Source: Streptomyces sp. RerS4
GTDB lineage: Bacteria; Actinomycetota; Actinomycetes; Streptomycetales; Streptomycetaceae
NCBI RefSeq assembly: GCF_023515955.1
Contig: NZ_CP097322.1
Coordinates: 2,110,001 to 2,174,000 of the forward strand
DNA: 64,000 bases
Direction of reading: 5' to 3'
Within the stretch, counting starts at the first letter, position 1. Each line of letters starts with the position of its first letter. The notes under the pieces were generated by a model that saw only the letters and a list, made by a program, of their open reading frames with translations, was not told the origin of the DNA and ran no database searches. The position numbers were made by a program, and so were the translations under genes. Positions 7,929-18,280 of the stretch are shown here, piece by piece.

Positions 7929-8795
7929 TCAGTACCGGTAGCCGTTGTCCTGGTACGGGTAGCCCTGGGGCGGCTGCTGTCGGCCGTGGGGGTCGTACGG
8001 GTCCGGGGCGGGCTGCTGCTGCTCCGGCGGGCCGTCGGTGGCGCGCTGCTGCGGGACCCACACCCCGCCGGGCGGGGTGTCCATGGAGTACTGCTGCTGC
8101 GTGGGGTCGGCGTAGGCGGAGTAGTCGTAGGGCTGCGCCGGGGCGACCGCGCCGCCCGTGCCGATGTACGGGTCCGAGTAGGCGGCGTAGACCTGCTGGT
8201 CACCGTAGCCGCCGGGGTACTGGTAGCCCTGGCCCTGCTGCGGGTCCTGGTAGGCCGCGTACTGGTGGGCGTCCTGCTCGGCCGTGGTGAACGGCGAGGC
8301 GAAGGCGGCCGTCGCGTCGGGCTGCCGGTCGGCGAAGCTCTGTATCCCGTAGGAGCCGGTGTCCTCGGGGACCGGCTCCGGGGTGAAGACCGGGTCGGCC
8401 GCGTCGGCGCGGTCGCTCCGCCCGGCGCGCTCCGGCTCCCGCCCTTCGTACTCCAGGTCGCCGACCTCCAGCTTGGCCGCCTGGCGCGGTCCGCCCTTGG
8501 CGCCGCGACGCCGGCCGGACTCCTGCCGTACGGGCTCGCCGCCGCGGCGGAGGGCCCAGCCGGCCACGAAGCCCTTGCGGAAGGAGAGCGTCACCAGGGT
8601 CTGGCCGATGGCGAAGGCGGTCGCGCCGACGCCGATGACCAGCACGGAGGGCAGCACCACCCCCGCGACCACGCCGAGGAACCCGGCGAAGGCGAGCAGT
8701 CGCCACCGCAGCCGGGCCTTGTACTGCATCAGGACCTCGGCGAGCAGCCACAACGCGACGACACCGAACGCGATGTAGAGAACCGTCATTCCCAT
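7929..8795 (-). CDS. membrane protein with Tyr/Gln/Pro-rich cytoplasmic tail
   Basis: 288 residues with three hydrophobic helices at the N-terminus (about 4-20, 31-50 and 54-70) and a long disordered C-terminus. The tail is dominated by Tyr, Gln, Pro and Gly (QYAAYQDPQQGQGYQYPGG and similar) and ends PYQDNGYRY. Start choice is weak: ATG at 8795 or at 8789. It is a conserved hypothetical protein next to metF in Streptomyces by my recollection. Such tails can act in low-affinity protein assembly, but no function is known. Confidence 0.7.
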   Translation of the reverse strand: MGMTVLYIAFGVVALWLLAEVLMQYKARLRWRLLAFAGFLGVVAGVVLPSVLVIGVGATAFAIGQTLVTLSFRKGFVAGWALRRGGEPVRQESGRRRGAKGGPRQAAKLEVGDLEYEGREPERAGRSDRADAADPVFTPEPVPEDTGSYGIQSFADRQPDATAAFASPFTTAEQDAHQYAAYQDPQQGQGYQYPGGYGDQQVYAAYSDPYIGTGGAVAPAQPYDYSAYADPTQQQYSMDTPPGGVWVPQQRATDGPPEQQQPAPDPYDPHGRQQPPQGYPYQDNGYRY

Positions 8796-8848
8796 GCGTG
8801 GCCCACCCTCTCGGTACGGCCGCCCGCACGGGAACGGGGTACGGCCGA

Positions 8849-9763
8849 TCAGGCCCGCTGGTGCAGGCCCAGGTTCTCGTAGATTTCGAGGGTCGCCGTG
8901 GAATTGTTCAGCGTGATGAAGTGCAGCCCCGGGACACCCTCGGACAGCAGCCGCGCGCAGAACTCCGTGGCGAACTCGATGCCAATGGAGCGTACAGCGG
9001 CCGGATCGTCCTTGACGGCGAGCATGCGCTCTTTCACGTCCGCGGGGAAGACCGCTGTACTCAATTGGGGCAGCCGATCGAGCTGCTTGATGGCCACAAC
9101 AGGCATGACCTCGGGGATGATCGGGGTCTCACACCCCGCCTTCGCGACACTGTCGCGCAGCCGCAGATAATTCTCCGGATCGAAGAACATCTGGGTGATC
9201 GCGTAGTCCGCGCCGGCGCGGCACTTGTCCACGAAGTGCCGGATGTCCGTGTCCCAGTCCACCGAACGGGGGTGCATCTCGGGGAAGGCCGCGACGCCGA
9301 CGCAGAAGTCGCCGGACTCCTTGAGCAGGCGCACGAGGTCGGCCGCGTAGTCCACGCCCTCGGGGTGGCGGACCCACGGGCCCATGGGGTCGCCCGGCGG
9401 GTCGCCGCGCAGGGCGAGCATGTTGCGGATCCCGGCGTCGGCGAACTGGCCGATGACGTGGCGCAGTTCGGCGACCGAGTGGTCGACCGCGGTGAGGTGC
9501 GCGACGGGCGTCAGCGTGGTGTCGGCCGCGATCTGCTGCGTGGCGCGTACGGTGCCGCCGCGCGTGGAGCCGCCGGCTCCGTAGGTGACCGAGACGAAGC
9601 TCGGCGAGACCGCTTCGATCCGGCGCAGCGCGTTCCAGAGGTTGCGCTCGCCCTTCTCGGTCTTGGGGGCCCAGAACTCGAAGGAGTAGGAGCTCCCGGA
9701 CGCGAGGAGATCGCGGACCGTGTGTGCACGGTCCGACCAGGTGGAAGCGGTACCAAGAGCCAT
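8849..9763 (-). CDS. metF: 5,10-methylenetetrahydrofolate reductase
   Basis: 304 residues, full length. It reduces methylene-THF to methyl-THF with FAD, supplying methyl groups for methionine. Family motifs are [19 protein letters not shown] (catalytic Glu region), [25 protein letters not shown], and the barrel segment [21 protein letters not shown]. The C-terminus ends [22 protein letters not shown], as is normal for the family. The gene stands alone, co-directional with and downstream of thiE. A palindrome TGTCCA-N5-TGGACA plus a third half-site lies 40-68 bp before the ATG and may control it. Confidence 0.95.
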   Translation of the reverse strand: MALGTASTWSDRAHTVRDLLASGSSYSFEFWAPKTEKGERNLWNALRRIEAVSPSFVSVTYGAGGSTRGGTVRATQQIAADTTLTPVAHLTAVDHSVAELRHVIGQFADAGIRNMLALRGDPPGDPMGPWVRHPEGVDYAADLVRLLKESGDFCVGVAAFPEMHPRSVDWDTDIRHFVDKCRAGADYAITQMFFDPENYLRLRDSVAKAGCETPIIPEVMPVVAIKQLDRLPQLSTAVFPADVKERMLAVKDDPAAVRSIGIEFATEFCARLLSEGVPGLHFITLNNSTATLEIYENLGLHQRA

Positions 9764-9802
9764 ACGGGCAGGTTAGACGCGGGCCGGCGGTCCCCGAAGC
9801 GA

Positions 9803-9831
9803 TGTCCAGCAAGTGGACAGCTTTTTGGACA
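9803..9831. promoter_or_regulatory. palindrome plus extra half-site upstream of metF
   Basis: TGTCCA-GCAAG-TGGACA (9803-9819) is a perfect 6-bp inverted repeat, and a third TGGACA copy follows at 9826-9831. The cluster lies between the thiE stop codon and metF, 40 bp before the metF ATG, and is an operator candidate for metF. I cannot assign it to a known regulator. Confidence 0.5.
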
Positions 9832-10467
9832 CTATGCCAGGTGGGCGCGGATCCGCTTGGAGAGTTCGGCGGCGGCGGCGTGCGGGTCGGAGGCCTCGGT
9901 GATCGCCCGGACGACGACGACGCGGGTGGCGCCGGCGTTCAGGACCTGGTCGAGGTTGCCGCCGTCGATGCCGCCGATGGCGAACCAGGGCCGGTCCTGG
10001 CGCAGGGAGGCCGCGTACCGGACGAGGTCGAGGCCGGGGGCGTACCGGCCGGGCTTGGTGGGGGTGGGCCAGCAGGGGCCCGTGCAGAAGTAGTCCACGC
10101 CGGGCTCGGCGACGGCGGCGTCCACCTCGGACTCGGCGTGGCAGGAGCGGCCGATCAGGACCCGGTCGCCGAGGATGGCGCGGGCGGCGGGGACGGGGAT
10201 GTCGCCCTGGCCGAGGTGCAGCACGTCGGAGCCGATGGCGTGCGCGACGTCGGCGCGGTCGTTGACGGCGAGGAGCTTGCCGTGGCGGCGCGCGGCCTCG
10301 GCGAAGACCTGGAGGTGTTCGAGCTCCTCGCCGGCCTCCATGCCCTTGTCGCGGAGCTGGACGATGTCGACGCCGCCGGAGAGGGCGGCGTCGAGGAACG
10401 CGGGGAGGTCGCCCTGCCGCTTGCGGGCGTCCGTGCACAGGTAGAGCCGGGCGTCGGACAGCTGCAT
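9832..10467 (-). CDS. thiE: thiamine phosphate synthase
   Basis: 211 residues. It joins HMP-PP and the thiazole phosphate to give thiamine phosphate. Barrel motifs are [75 protein letters not shown], the diphosphate-binding [16 protein letters not shown], and [28 protein letters not shown]. It is transcribed away from the thiOSG operon and has no visible TPP riboswitch of its own. It is separated from metF only by the palindromic site at 9803. Confidence 0.95.
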   Translation of the reverse strand: MQLSDARLYLCTDARKRQGDLPAFLDAALSGGVDIVQLRDKGMEAGEELEHLQVFAEAARRHGKLLAVNDRADVAHAIGSDVLHLGQGDIPVPAARAILGDRVLIGRSCHAESEVDAAVAEPGVDYFCTGPCWPTPTKPGRYAPGLDLVRYAASLRQDRPWFAIGGIDGGNLDQVLNAGATRVVVVRAITEASDPHAAAAELSKRIRAHLA

Positions 10468-10533
10468 GGGTGTACCCCCTGGTATGGCGGCGTACGGGCC
10501 CGGTGGAGGCCCGTACGCCTGTGGATCAGCCGG

Positions 10534-10899
10534 TCAGAGGGCGAGCGCCTGGGCGCGTCGCTTCACCTCCGTGCCGCGATTCTCGCTCAGCGCCTGCGCG
10601 GGGGTGCCGGGCAGGGTGGGGTCGGGCGTGAACATCCACTCCAGGATCTCCGCGTCGGAGAAGCCGTCGTCACGCAGCACGGTCAGCAGACCCACGAGGC
10701 CCTTGACCACCTTGTCGCCGTCGATGAACGGGGCGGGCACCTGGAGGGAGCGGTTCTCGCCGCGGCGCACGGCGACCAGCTGACCTTCCTTGACCATCTG
10801 GCGGACCCGGGTCACCTCGATGTCGAGCATCTCCGCGATGTCGGGGAGGTACAGCCAGGAGGGGACGAGGGCTTCGATCTTTTCGTCAATCTCGGTCAC
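10534..10899 (-). CDS. Rv2175c-family DNA-binding protein
   Basis: 121 residues from a GTG. An N-terminal winged-helix/excisionase-like segment (LPDIAEMLDIEVTRVRQMVKEGQLVAVRR, residues 18-46) is followed by the conserved PAPFIDGDKVVKGLVGLLTVLRDDGFSDAEILEWMFTPD of the Rv2175c family. In Mycobacterium tuberculosis Rv2175c is a substrate of the PASTA kinase PknL, and phosphorylation reduces its DNA binding. A PASTA kinase gene lies 4 kb away here, so a similar link is plausible but not shown. It neighbours thiE and a divergent-type flavoprotein gene. Confidence 0.85.
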   Translation of the reverse strand: MTEIDEKIEALVPSWLYLPDIAEMLDIEVTRVRQMVKEGQLVAVRRGENRSLQVPAPFIDGDKVVKGLVGLLTVLRDDGFSDAEILEWMFTPDPTLPGTPAQALSENRGTEVKRRAQALAL

Positions 10900-10973
10900 A
10901 GGGACAAGCCTGCCACCTCGGACAGGCCGTCGGTACCCGGCCCCGTCCGTCCGTGGCGGGGACGGTGGGGTGG

Positions 10974-11065
10974 CGGGTCAGGCGGCGGCGCGTCAGGCGG
11001 GGACGGTGGGCCGGCGCGTCAGGCGGTGGCGGTGGGCCGGCGCGTCAGGCGGTGGCGGTCTTCAG
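10974..11065. repeat. 26-bp tandem repeat spanning a stop codon
   Basis: Units beginning GCGCGTCAGGCGG recur every 26 bp at 10988, 11014 and 11040, with a partial unit from about 10974. Each copy contains TCA, a TGA stop on the minus strand, in the same position. The last copy provides the stop codon of the oxidoreductase gene ending at 11045. The array looks like recent slippage duplication of the 3' end of that gene. Confidence 0.75.
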
Positions 11066-12313
11066 GGCGACGGTCGGGTCCGCGACCTTGGCCGGGTCCA
11101 CCGCGGCACCGGACTCGATCAGCTTGCGGCCCTGCGCCAGGTCCCGGGGCCGGCCCACGGCGAGGACGGCGACGAGCGCGCCGGCGCGCAGCCAGCACAC
11201 CGACCAGGAGGCGTCCGCCGGGTCGCCGCGCCACAGCAGGGTGTCGGCCCCGCCGTGGTGGCCCGCGTACTGCACGAAGCGGCCGAACTGCTCGGACCAG
11301 AAGTACGGCACCGGGTCGTAGGCCCGGACGGGCTCCCCCGCGAGGATGTTCGCGGCGACCGCCCGGGGGCCCTGTAGGGCGTTGTCCCAGTGGTGGACCA
11401 GCAGCCGGGCCCCGTAGCGGGCGGAGGGGAAGGAGGCGCAGTCGCCGACGGCGTACACGTCGGGCAGGGAGGTACGCAGGTACGCGTCGGCGGTGACGGA
11501 GCCGTCCGGGCCGCGTTCGACGCCGCTCCCGGCCAGCCAGTCGGTCGCGGGGCGGGCGCCGATGCCGACGACCACCGCGCCGGCCGGCAGCTCGCGGCCG
11601 TCCGCGAGCCGGACGCGACCCGGTTCGACGGCCGTGACCTGCACGCCGGTGAGCAGCTCCGCGCCGGCCTCGGCGTACCAGCGGGCCATGGGGGCGGCGA
11701 CCTCGGCGGGCAGGGCTCCGGCCAGGACGCGGTCGGCCGCCTCGACGACGGTCACGGCGCAGCCGGCCTCACGGGCGGCCGTGGCGAACTCGGCGCCGAT
11801 CCAGCCCGCCCCGACGACCACGGTGGCGGGGGCGGCGGCCAGGACGGGCCGCAGCCGGGCGGCGTCGTCGAGGGTGCGCAGCAGGTGGACGCCGGGGACT
11901 CCCTCGGAGCCGGGCAGGGTCAGCGGGCGCGCCCCGGTGGCCAGGACGAGGACCTCGTACGGGACCGGGCCGGCCTCGGTGTCGACGGCGCGGTCGGCGG
12001 CGTGCAGTCCGGTGACCTCGACGCCCAGTCGCAGATCGATCCGGAGCCCCTCGAAGTCCACGTCGAAGGCGGAGTCCTCGGCCTTGCCGAGGAGGACCGC
12101 CTTGGACAGCGGGGGCCGGTCGTAGGGCTGGTGGGGTTCGGCGCCCAGCAGGGTCACGGGGCCGGTGAAGCCCTGTTCCCGCAAGGCGACCGCCGTCTGC
12201 ACCCCGGCCATGCCGGCCCCGACGACGACCACGCCGGGCCCCGGCGATGGCGGGGTGGTTTCCGTCGACCTCTGCGTCGACCCCTGCGTCTGCCTCTGCG
12301 TCTGCTCGCTCAC
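11045..12313 (-). CDS. FAD-dependent NAD(P)H:ferredoxin/rubredoxin-reductase-like oxidoreductase
   Basis: 422 residues from a GTG. After a Gln/Thr-rich leader come two dinucleotide folds: FAD site VVVVGAGMAGVQTAVALREQGF (about 28-49) with PYDRPPLSK, the central ATGARP, NAD site VVVGAGWIGAEFATAAREAG (about 164-183), and the FAD contact DVYAVGDCASF. The C-terminal domain (YFWSEQFGRFVQYAG) is the reductase-C type seen in ferredoxin reductases of oxygenase systems. No ferredoxin or oxygenase gene is adjacent, so the electron partner is unknown. It is transcribed divergently from the thiO riboswitch and its 3' end is built from a 26-bp tandem repeat. Confidence 0.88.
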   Translation of the reverse strand: MSEQTQRQTQGSTQRSTETTPPSPGPGVVVVGAGMAGVQTAVALREQGFTGPVTLLGAEPHQPYDRPPLSKAVLLGKAEDSAFDVDFEGLRIDLRLGVEVTGLHAADRAVDTEAGPVPYEVLVLATGARPLTLPGSEGVPGVHLLRTLDDAARLRPVLAAAPATVVVGAGWIGAEFATAAREAGCAVTVVEAADRVLAGALPAEVAAPMARWYAEAGAELLTGVQVTAVEPGRVRLADGRELPAGAVVVGIGARPATDWLAGSGVERGPDGSVTADAYLRTSLPDVYAVGDCASFPSARYGARLLVHHWDNALQGPRAVAANILAGEPVRAYDPVPYFWSEQFGRFVQYAGHHGGADTLLWRGDPADASWSVCWLRAGALVAVLAVGRPRDLAQGRKLIESGAAVDPAKVADPTVALKTATA

Positions 12314-12433
12314 GGGGTCAGCCTAATGAACTGACGATCCGTCAGGAACAGGGGGCGGGGAGGCGGCGGGGACGCGGCGGGGAGGCAGCCTTACCGGCTC
12401 CGGCCGCCGGGGTTAGTCTGGCCACCGTACCTA

Positions 12434-12524
12434 TCGCGGGAGTCCGGGCGCACCGGGCTGAGAGGGAGGCTGGCCGGCCTCCGACCGTACGAACCTGATC
12501 CGGGTCATGCCGGCGAAGGGAGGG
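12434..12524 (+). ncRNA. TPP riboswitch (thi box)
   Basis: The two signatures of the TPP aptamer are present in order. The first is CTGAGAGGGA at 12458-12467, in the pyrimidine-sensor arm. The second is the pyrophosphate-sensor arm, ACCTGATCCGGGTCATGCC followed by GGCGAAGGGA at 12493-12521. The GGGAGG at the 3' end is also the ribosome site of thiO (ATG at 12536). This fits translational control: TPP binding would hide the ribosome site and shut off thiO-thiS-thiG. Confidence 0.93.
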
Positions 12525-12535
12525 GCTGGACGCCC

Positions 12536-14720
<2,185 letters not shown>

Positions 14721-14875
14721 GGGCGCGGGGGTACGGGTCATGCGGCGCGGGCCCGCTATCACCCCCTCGACCCCCGGGGGCGGGGCGGGGGCTGCCCACC
14801 CGCCCCCCCGGCCCGCCCCAGGGGGTCGAGGGGTGATAGCGGGCCCGCGCCGCAAGCTCCGTACGCCGCGCCCGC
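14721..14875. repeat. long intergenic inverted repeat between thiG and the kinase gene
   Basis: 14742-14775 and 14821-14853 are near-perfect reverse complements (33-34 nt arms, one bulged base; GCGGCGCGGGCCCGCTATCA at the outer end). Flanking sequence extends the match imperfectly to about 55 nt per arm. The 45-nt loop is almost pure G and C. It could terminate the thi operon or be a mobile palindromic repeat. No poly-T tract follows. Confidence 0.8.
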
Positions 14876-14951
14876 CCCCCTCATGTCACGGCTGCGCTGC
14901 AAGCCTGGACGCCCCGGACGGGGCAAACGTGCCGGCTCGTAGAATCGGCGG

Positions 14952-16862
14952 GTGGATACGACCCTGGATGACCCCCTCGTCGGGCGCGTGCTCGACGGCC
15001 GCTACCGCGTAGACGCCCGCATCGCGGCCGGCGGCATGGCAACGGTCTACCGGACCGTCGACACCCGCCTCGACCGCGTCCTCGCGCTGAAGGTCATGCA
15101 CCCGGCCCTCGCCGCCGACGCCGCCTTCGTGGACCGCTTCATCCGCGAGGCCAAATCCGTGGCGCGGCTCGCCCACCCCAACGTCGTCGCCGTCTTCGAC
15201 CAGGGCACGGACGGCCCGTACGTCTACCTCGCCATGGAGTACGTCTCCGGCTGCACCCTGCGTGACGTCCTGCGCGAGCGCGGCGCCCTCCAGCCCCGCG
15301 CCGCACTCGACATCCTGGAGCCGGTCCTCGCCGCCCTCGGCGCCGCGCACCGGGCCGGTTTCGTGCACCGCGACATGAAGCCCGAGAACGTCCTGATCGG
15401 CGACGACGGCCGCGTCAAGGTCGCCGACTTCGGCCTGGTCCGCTCCGTCGACACGGTCACCAGCACCACCGGCGCCGTCCTCGGCACCGTCTCCTACCTG
15501 GCGCCCGAGCAGATCGAGAGCGGTGTCGCCGACACCCGCGTGGACGTCTACGCCTGCGGCGTCGTGCTGTACGAGATGCTCACCGGCTCCAAGCCGCACA
15601 TCGGCGGCACCCCCGCCCAGGTGCTCTACCAGCACCTCCACGAGGACGTGCCGCCTCCCTCGGCCGCCGTACCCGGCCTGCCCGCCGCCCTCGACGAGCT
15701 GGTCGCGCACGCCACCTCCCGCTCCCCCGAGCTGCGCCCGCACGACGCCGCGGCGCTGCTCGGGCTGGTCCGCGAGGCCCGCGCGCGGCTCGGCGACACC
15801 GAGCTGGACGCCGTACCGCCACAGGCGCGCGCCGAGGTGCGGTCGTCCACGGAGGACCGCACCAGCGTGATCCCCCGCCCGGTGGAGGAGCGGCAGCCGG
15901 TGCACCACACCTCGCGCCTGACGATGCCCCCCGCGCCACCCGCCCCGGCCCCCGCCTCCCGGCGCCTGCCCCGCCCGCGCCGGGGCGTGGTCCTCGTGGT
16001 GACCGCCGTACTGCTCGCCCTCGGGCTCGGCGTCGGCGTCTGGTACATCAACTCCGGCCAGTTCACGAAGGTCCCCAACCTCCTCGGCAAGACGGAGGAG
16101 CAGGCCCGCTCCCAGCTGTCCGCCGCCGGTCTCGGCGTCAAGAGCGTCGAGCGCAAGTTCAGCGACGCCTTCGACCGCGGGACGGTGATGAACACCGACC
16201 CCGGCGGCGGCAAGCGCATCCGCGGCAACGGCGCGGTGGCGCTCACCATCTCCCGGGGCCCCGAGACCGTCAGCGTGCCCGACCTGAAGGGCCGACCGCT
16301 CCAGGAGGCCCAGAGCGAGCTGACGAAGACGGGTCTGGCGCCCGGCATCGTCACGCAGGCCTTCAGCCAGGACGTCGCCCAGGGGTCGGTGATCAGCACC
16401 GACCCGGCGGGCGGCCAGAAGCGGGCCCCCGACACGGCCGTCGCGCTCGTGGTCAGCAAGGGCAAGCCGGTGCCGGTGCCCAGCGTGGTCGGCCTCGACC
16501 TGGCCGCCGCGAAGGCGCAGCTGGAGGGGATCGGCCTGAAGGTGGCCACCGCCCCGGAGGCCGTGAACTCCGCGCAGCCGGCCGGTCGCGTCGCGAACCA
16601 GTCGCTCGCCCCGGGCGCCCAGGCCGCCGCCGGCGACACGGTGACGCTGACCGCCTCCAAGGGCCCGCGCCAGGTCCAGGTGCCGGACGTGACGAACCAG
16701 GATGCGGACACGGCCCGCAGGACGCTGGAGGCGCTGGGCTTCAAGGTGAAGGTGGAGAAGCCGTTCCTGTCCTTCAGCAACACCGTGGACACCCAGTCGG
16801 TGCCGGGCGGCCAGAGCGCCGCCGAGGGCTCCACGATCACCCTACAGACCAAGGGACTTTGA
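14952..16862 (+). CDS. PASTA-domain serine/threonine protein kinase (PknB/PknL type)
   Basis: 636 residues from a GTG. The kinase domain covers about residues 13-280: glycine loop AAGGMATVY, ATP lysine K47, catalytic HRDMKPEN (D141), and metal-binding DFG (D159). A Pro-rich linker leads to one membrane helix (about 345-366). Four extracellular PASTA repeats follow (starting PNLLGKT, PDLKGRP, PSVVGLD and PDVTNQD), which in this family sense peptidoglycan fragments or lipid II. The reading frame ends TKGL-TGA exactly where the IS605-type right end begins (16863), so the insertion abuts or supplies the stop codon. The gene otherwise looks complete. Confidence 0.93.
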   Translation: MDTTLDDPLVGRVLDGRYRVDARIAAGGMATVYRTVDTRLDRVLALKVMHPALAADAAFVDRFIREAKSVARLAHPNVVAVFDQGTDGPYVYLAMEYVSGCTLRDVLRERGALQPRAALDILEPVLAALGAAHRAGFVHRDMKPENVLIGDDGRVKVADFGLVRSVDTVTSTTGAVLGTVSYLAPEQIESGVADTRVDVYACGVVLYEMLTGSKPHIGGTPAQVLYQHLHEDVPPPSAAVPGLPAALDELVAHATSRSPELRPHDAAALLGLVREARARLGDTELDAVPPQARAEVRSSTEDRTSVIPRPVEERQPVHHTSRLTMPPAPPAPAPASRRLPRPRRGVVLVVTAVLLALGLGVGVWYINSGQFTKVPNLLGKTEEQARSQLSAAGLGVKSVERKFSDAFDRGTVMNTDPGGGKRIRGNGAVALTISRGPETVSVPDLKGRPLQEAQSELTKTGLAPGIVTQAFSQDVAQGSVISTDPAGGQKRAPDTAVALVVSKGKPVPVPSVVGLDLAAAKAQLEGIGLKVATAPEAVNSAQPAGRVANQSLAPGAQAAAGDTVTLTASKGPRQVQVPDVTNQDADTARRTLEALGFKVKVEKPFLSFSNTVDTQSVPGGQSAAEGSTITLQTKGL

Positions 16863-16990
16863 AACCTCCCCCTCGTGAACGAGGGGGATTCCTAGCTCAC
16901 TTCGCCTGACGCCTAGCAGGTGGCAGGGCTTACAAGATCAGCACTAGCCGGGTCGAGACCAGCCCGGACAAGCATCACGCGGGCGGAGTT
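16845..16990 (-). ncRNA. candidate omega-RNA (reRNA) of the TnpB element
   Basis: In TnpB systems the guide RNA covers the tnpB 3' end, the right-end hairpin and 16-20 nt of flanking DNA. Here the hairpin is at 16868-16887. The flank, and so the predicted guide, is the reverse complement of the last codons of the PASTA kinase (about 16845-16861). Boundaries and expression are inferred. Confidence 0.45.
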
Positions 16991-18153
16991 CTTGTCCCTG
17001 GGCGAGACGGCTCCGCACGCGGTGCACGTATACGTACGTTCGGAGAGGGGGAGTGCGTGCTTGGCTCTCGCTCCGCACTGTGCGCAGTCCATGGTGGTGT
17101 GCGCGGGGTGGACCAGGTGCACGGTCCGGCCGTGCTTGCGGCCCATCTCCATCAGGGCACGCTTGGTCGCGCCGATCGCGGCGTCCGCCGCCTTCCTCGC
17201 CATGGTGGACTGCGCGAGGAACTTCGGCCGGAAGTCCTCCACCGCCAGAGCGTCGTGGTCACGGACCACGCGCTTGGCCCACTTTCGGGCCGTGTCCTGC
17301 CGCTGACCGGCGACCTTCTTGTAGAGCTTGGAGCGGAGCTTCTTCGCGTGCCGGTAGCCCTTCGAACCAGCATGGCCCCTCTTGGGCTTGCGCCTAGCCA
17401 TCATCCGGTCGTAGCGGGTCAGCTTTTCCTGCGCCTTCCTGCCGTGCTGCGCGTGGGGCAGGTCGTGAGCGTCGGATGTGGTGGTCGCGGTCTCCTTGAC
17501 GCCCCAGTCGATGCCGATCACCCTGCCCGTGGCGGCCAGCGGCTCGGTCTCGGTCTCGGTCGCGACGACGAAACCGGCGTACCACGCCCCGGCGCTGTCC
17601 TGGTACACGCGCACGGATGTCGGGTCGGCCGGAAGGCCCCGCGACCACACCACGGTCAAGACGATGCCGCCCGCCAGGTGCAGACGGCCGTCCCTGATCC
17701 GAAAGCCGCGCCGCGTGTAGTTCAGACTCGGCAAAGCCTCACGCTTCTTCTTCGGCCTGGGGATCCCGGCACGCTGCCGCACCGGCAGCCTCGCCCTGAT
17801 GTCCTTCACCGCCTTCGCGCGGGACGTGCCGAAGTCCCGGATGATCTGCTGCTGAGGAACCGAGCTTCCCTCACGCAGCCATCCCATGGCGGTGCGGGCC
17901 TCGGTCAGCATCCTGTCGAGTCGCGCCGGACCGCACGTCGCCTTCTCCCCGGCCGTTTTGTTGCCGATGTGGACCCTGAGGGACACGGCAACGCACTCGT
18001 TCCACGGCCAACGGCACCGCGCCCACTCGCCTTCAAGCCCGGTGAGCGCGGTGGCCGACACACGCAGGCGGAAGGTGTACCGGGCGAGCCCGGCCCCCTG
18101 CGCTGTCTCCTACGTCGTCGCCATGGTCAAGACCGTAGCCCCGCCCACTGACA
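16863..18153 (-). mobile_element. IS605/IS1341-type tnpB-only element
   Basis: A single tnpB with no tnpA lies between the PASTA kinase and endonuclease IV. Right end: an 8-bp hairpin, CCCCCTCG-TGAA-CGAGGGGG (16868-16887), just past the tnpB stop. Such a subterminal hairpin is typical of the family. Left end: a TTGAT motif on the minus strand (18154-18158), identical to the ISDra2 target motif, followed by TGTCAGTGGGCGGGG. There are no target duplications, as expected for single-strand peel-and-paste transposition. Both boundaries are my estimate. Lacking TnpA, it would depend on a transposase supplied in trans. Confidence 0.75.
16913..18061 (-). CDS. tnpB: TnpB RNA-guided endonuclease (IS605 family)
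   Basis: 382 residues from a GTG. The RuvC triad is intact: D185 in VIGIDWGVKETAT, E275 in ALAVEDFRPK and D356 in SPRDKNSARVM. The zinc ribbon has its four cysteines (C326, C329, C346, C349). TnpB proteins cut DNA guided by an omega-RNA made from the element's 3' end. Homology seems to continue about 6 codons upstream of the GTG (ARYTFRLR in frame), but a CTC stands where a start might be expected, so the true start may have been lost or shifted. It lies antisense to its neighbours and is likely transcribed from its own left-end promoter. Confidence 0.88.
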   Translation of the reverse strand: MSATALTGLEGEWARCRWPWNECVAVSLRVHIGNKTAGEKATCGPARLDRMLTEARTAMGWLREGSSVPQQQIIRDFGTSRAKAVKDIRARLPVRQRAGIPRPKKKREALPSLNYTRRGFRIRDGRLHLAGGIVLTVVWSRGLPADPTSVRVYQDSAGAWYAGFVVATETETEPLAATGRVIGIDWGVKETATTTSDAHDLPHAQHGRKAQEKLTRYDRMMARRKPKRGHAGSKGYRHAKKLRSKLYKKVAGQRQDTARKWAKRVVRDHDALAVEDFRPKFLAQSTMARKAADAAIGATKRALMEMGRKHGRTVHLVHPAHTTMDCAQCGARAKHALPLSERTYTCTACGAVSPRDKNSARVMLVRAGLDPASADLVSPATC

Positions 18154-18224
18154 ATCAACCGAAAGTGCAGGTCACAGCAGATGCGCAGAGAACTCCGCCG
18201 CTTCGCGGCTCCGCCCCGAGGACC

Positions 18225-18262
18225 CATTCCTCCCCGGCCTGAAGACCGGGGCCTCCTGGAAG
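18225..18262 (-). repeat. second right-end-like hairpin upstream of tnpB
   Basis: On the minus strand, CCCCGG-TCTTCAGG-CCGGGG followed by AGGA (hairpin 18232-18251) closely resembles the element's own right end (CCCC...TTCA...GGGGAGG). It lies outside the proposed left boundary and just before the endonuclease IV start. It may be the solo end of an older, deleted IS605-type insertion. Confidence 0.5.
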
Positions 18263-18280
18263 AAATCAGGTGACGGGCCA

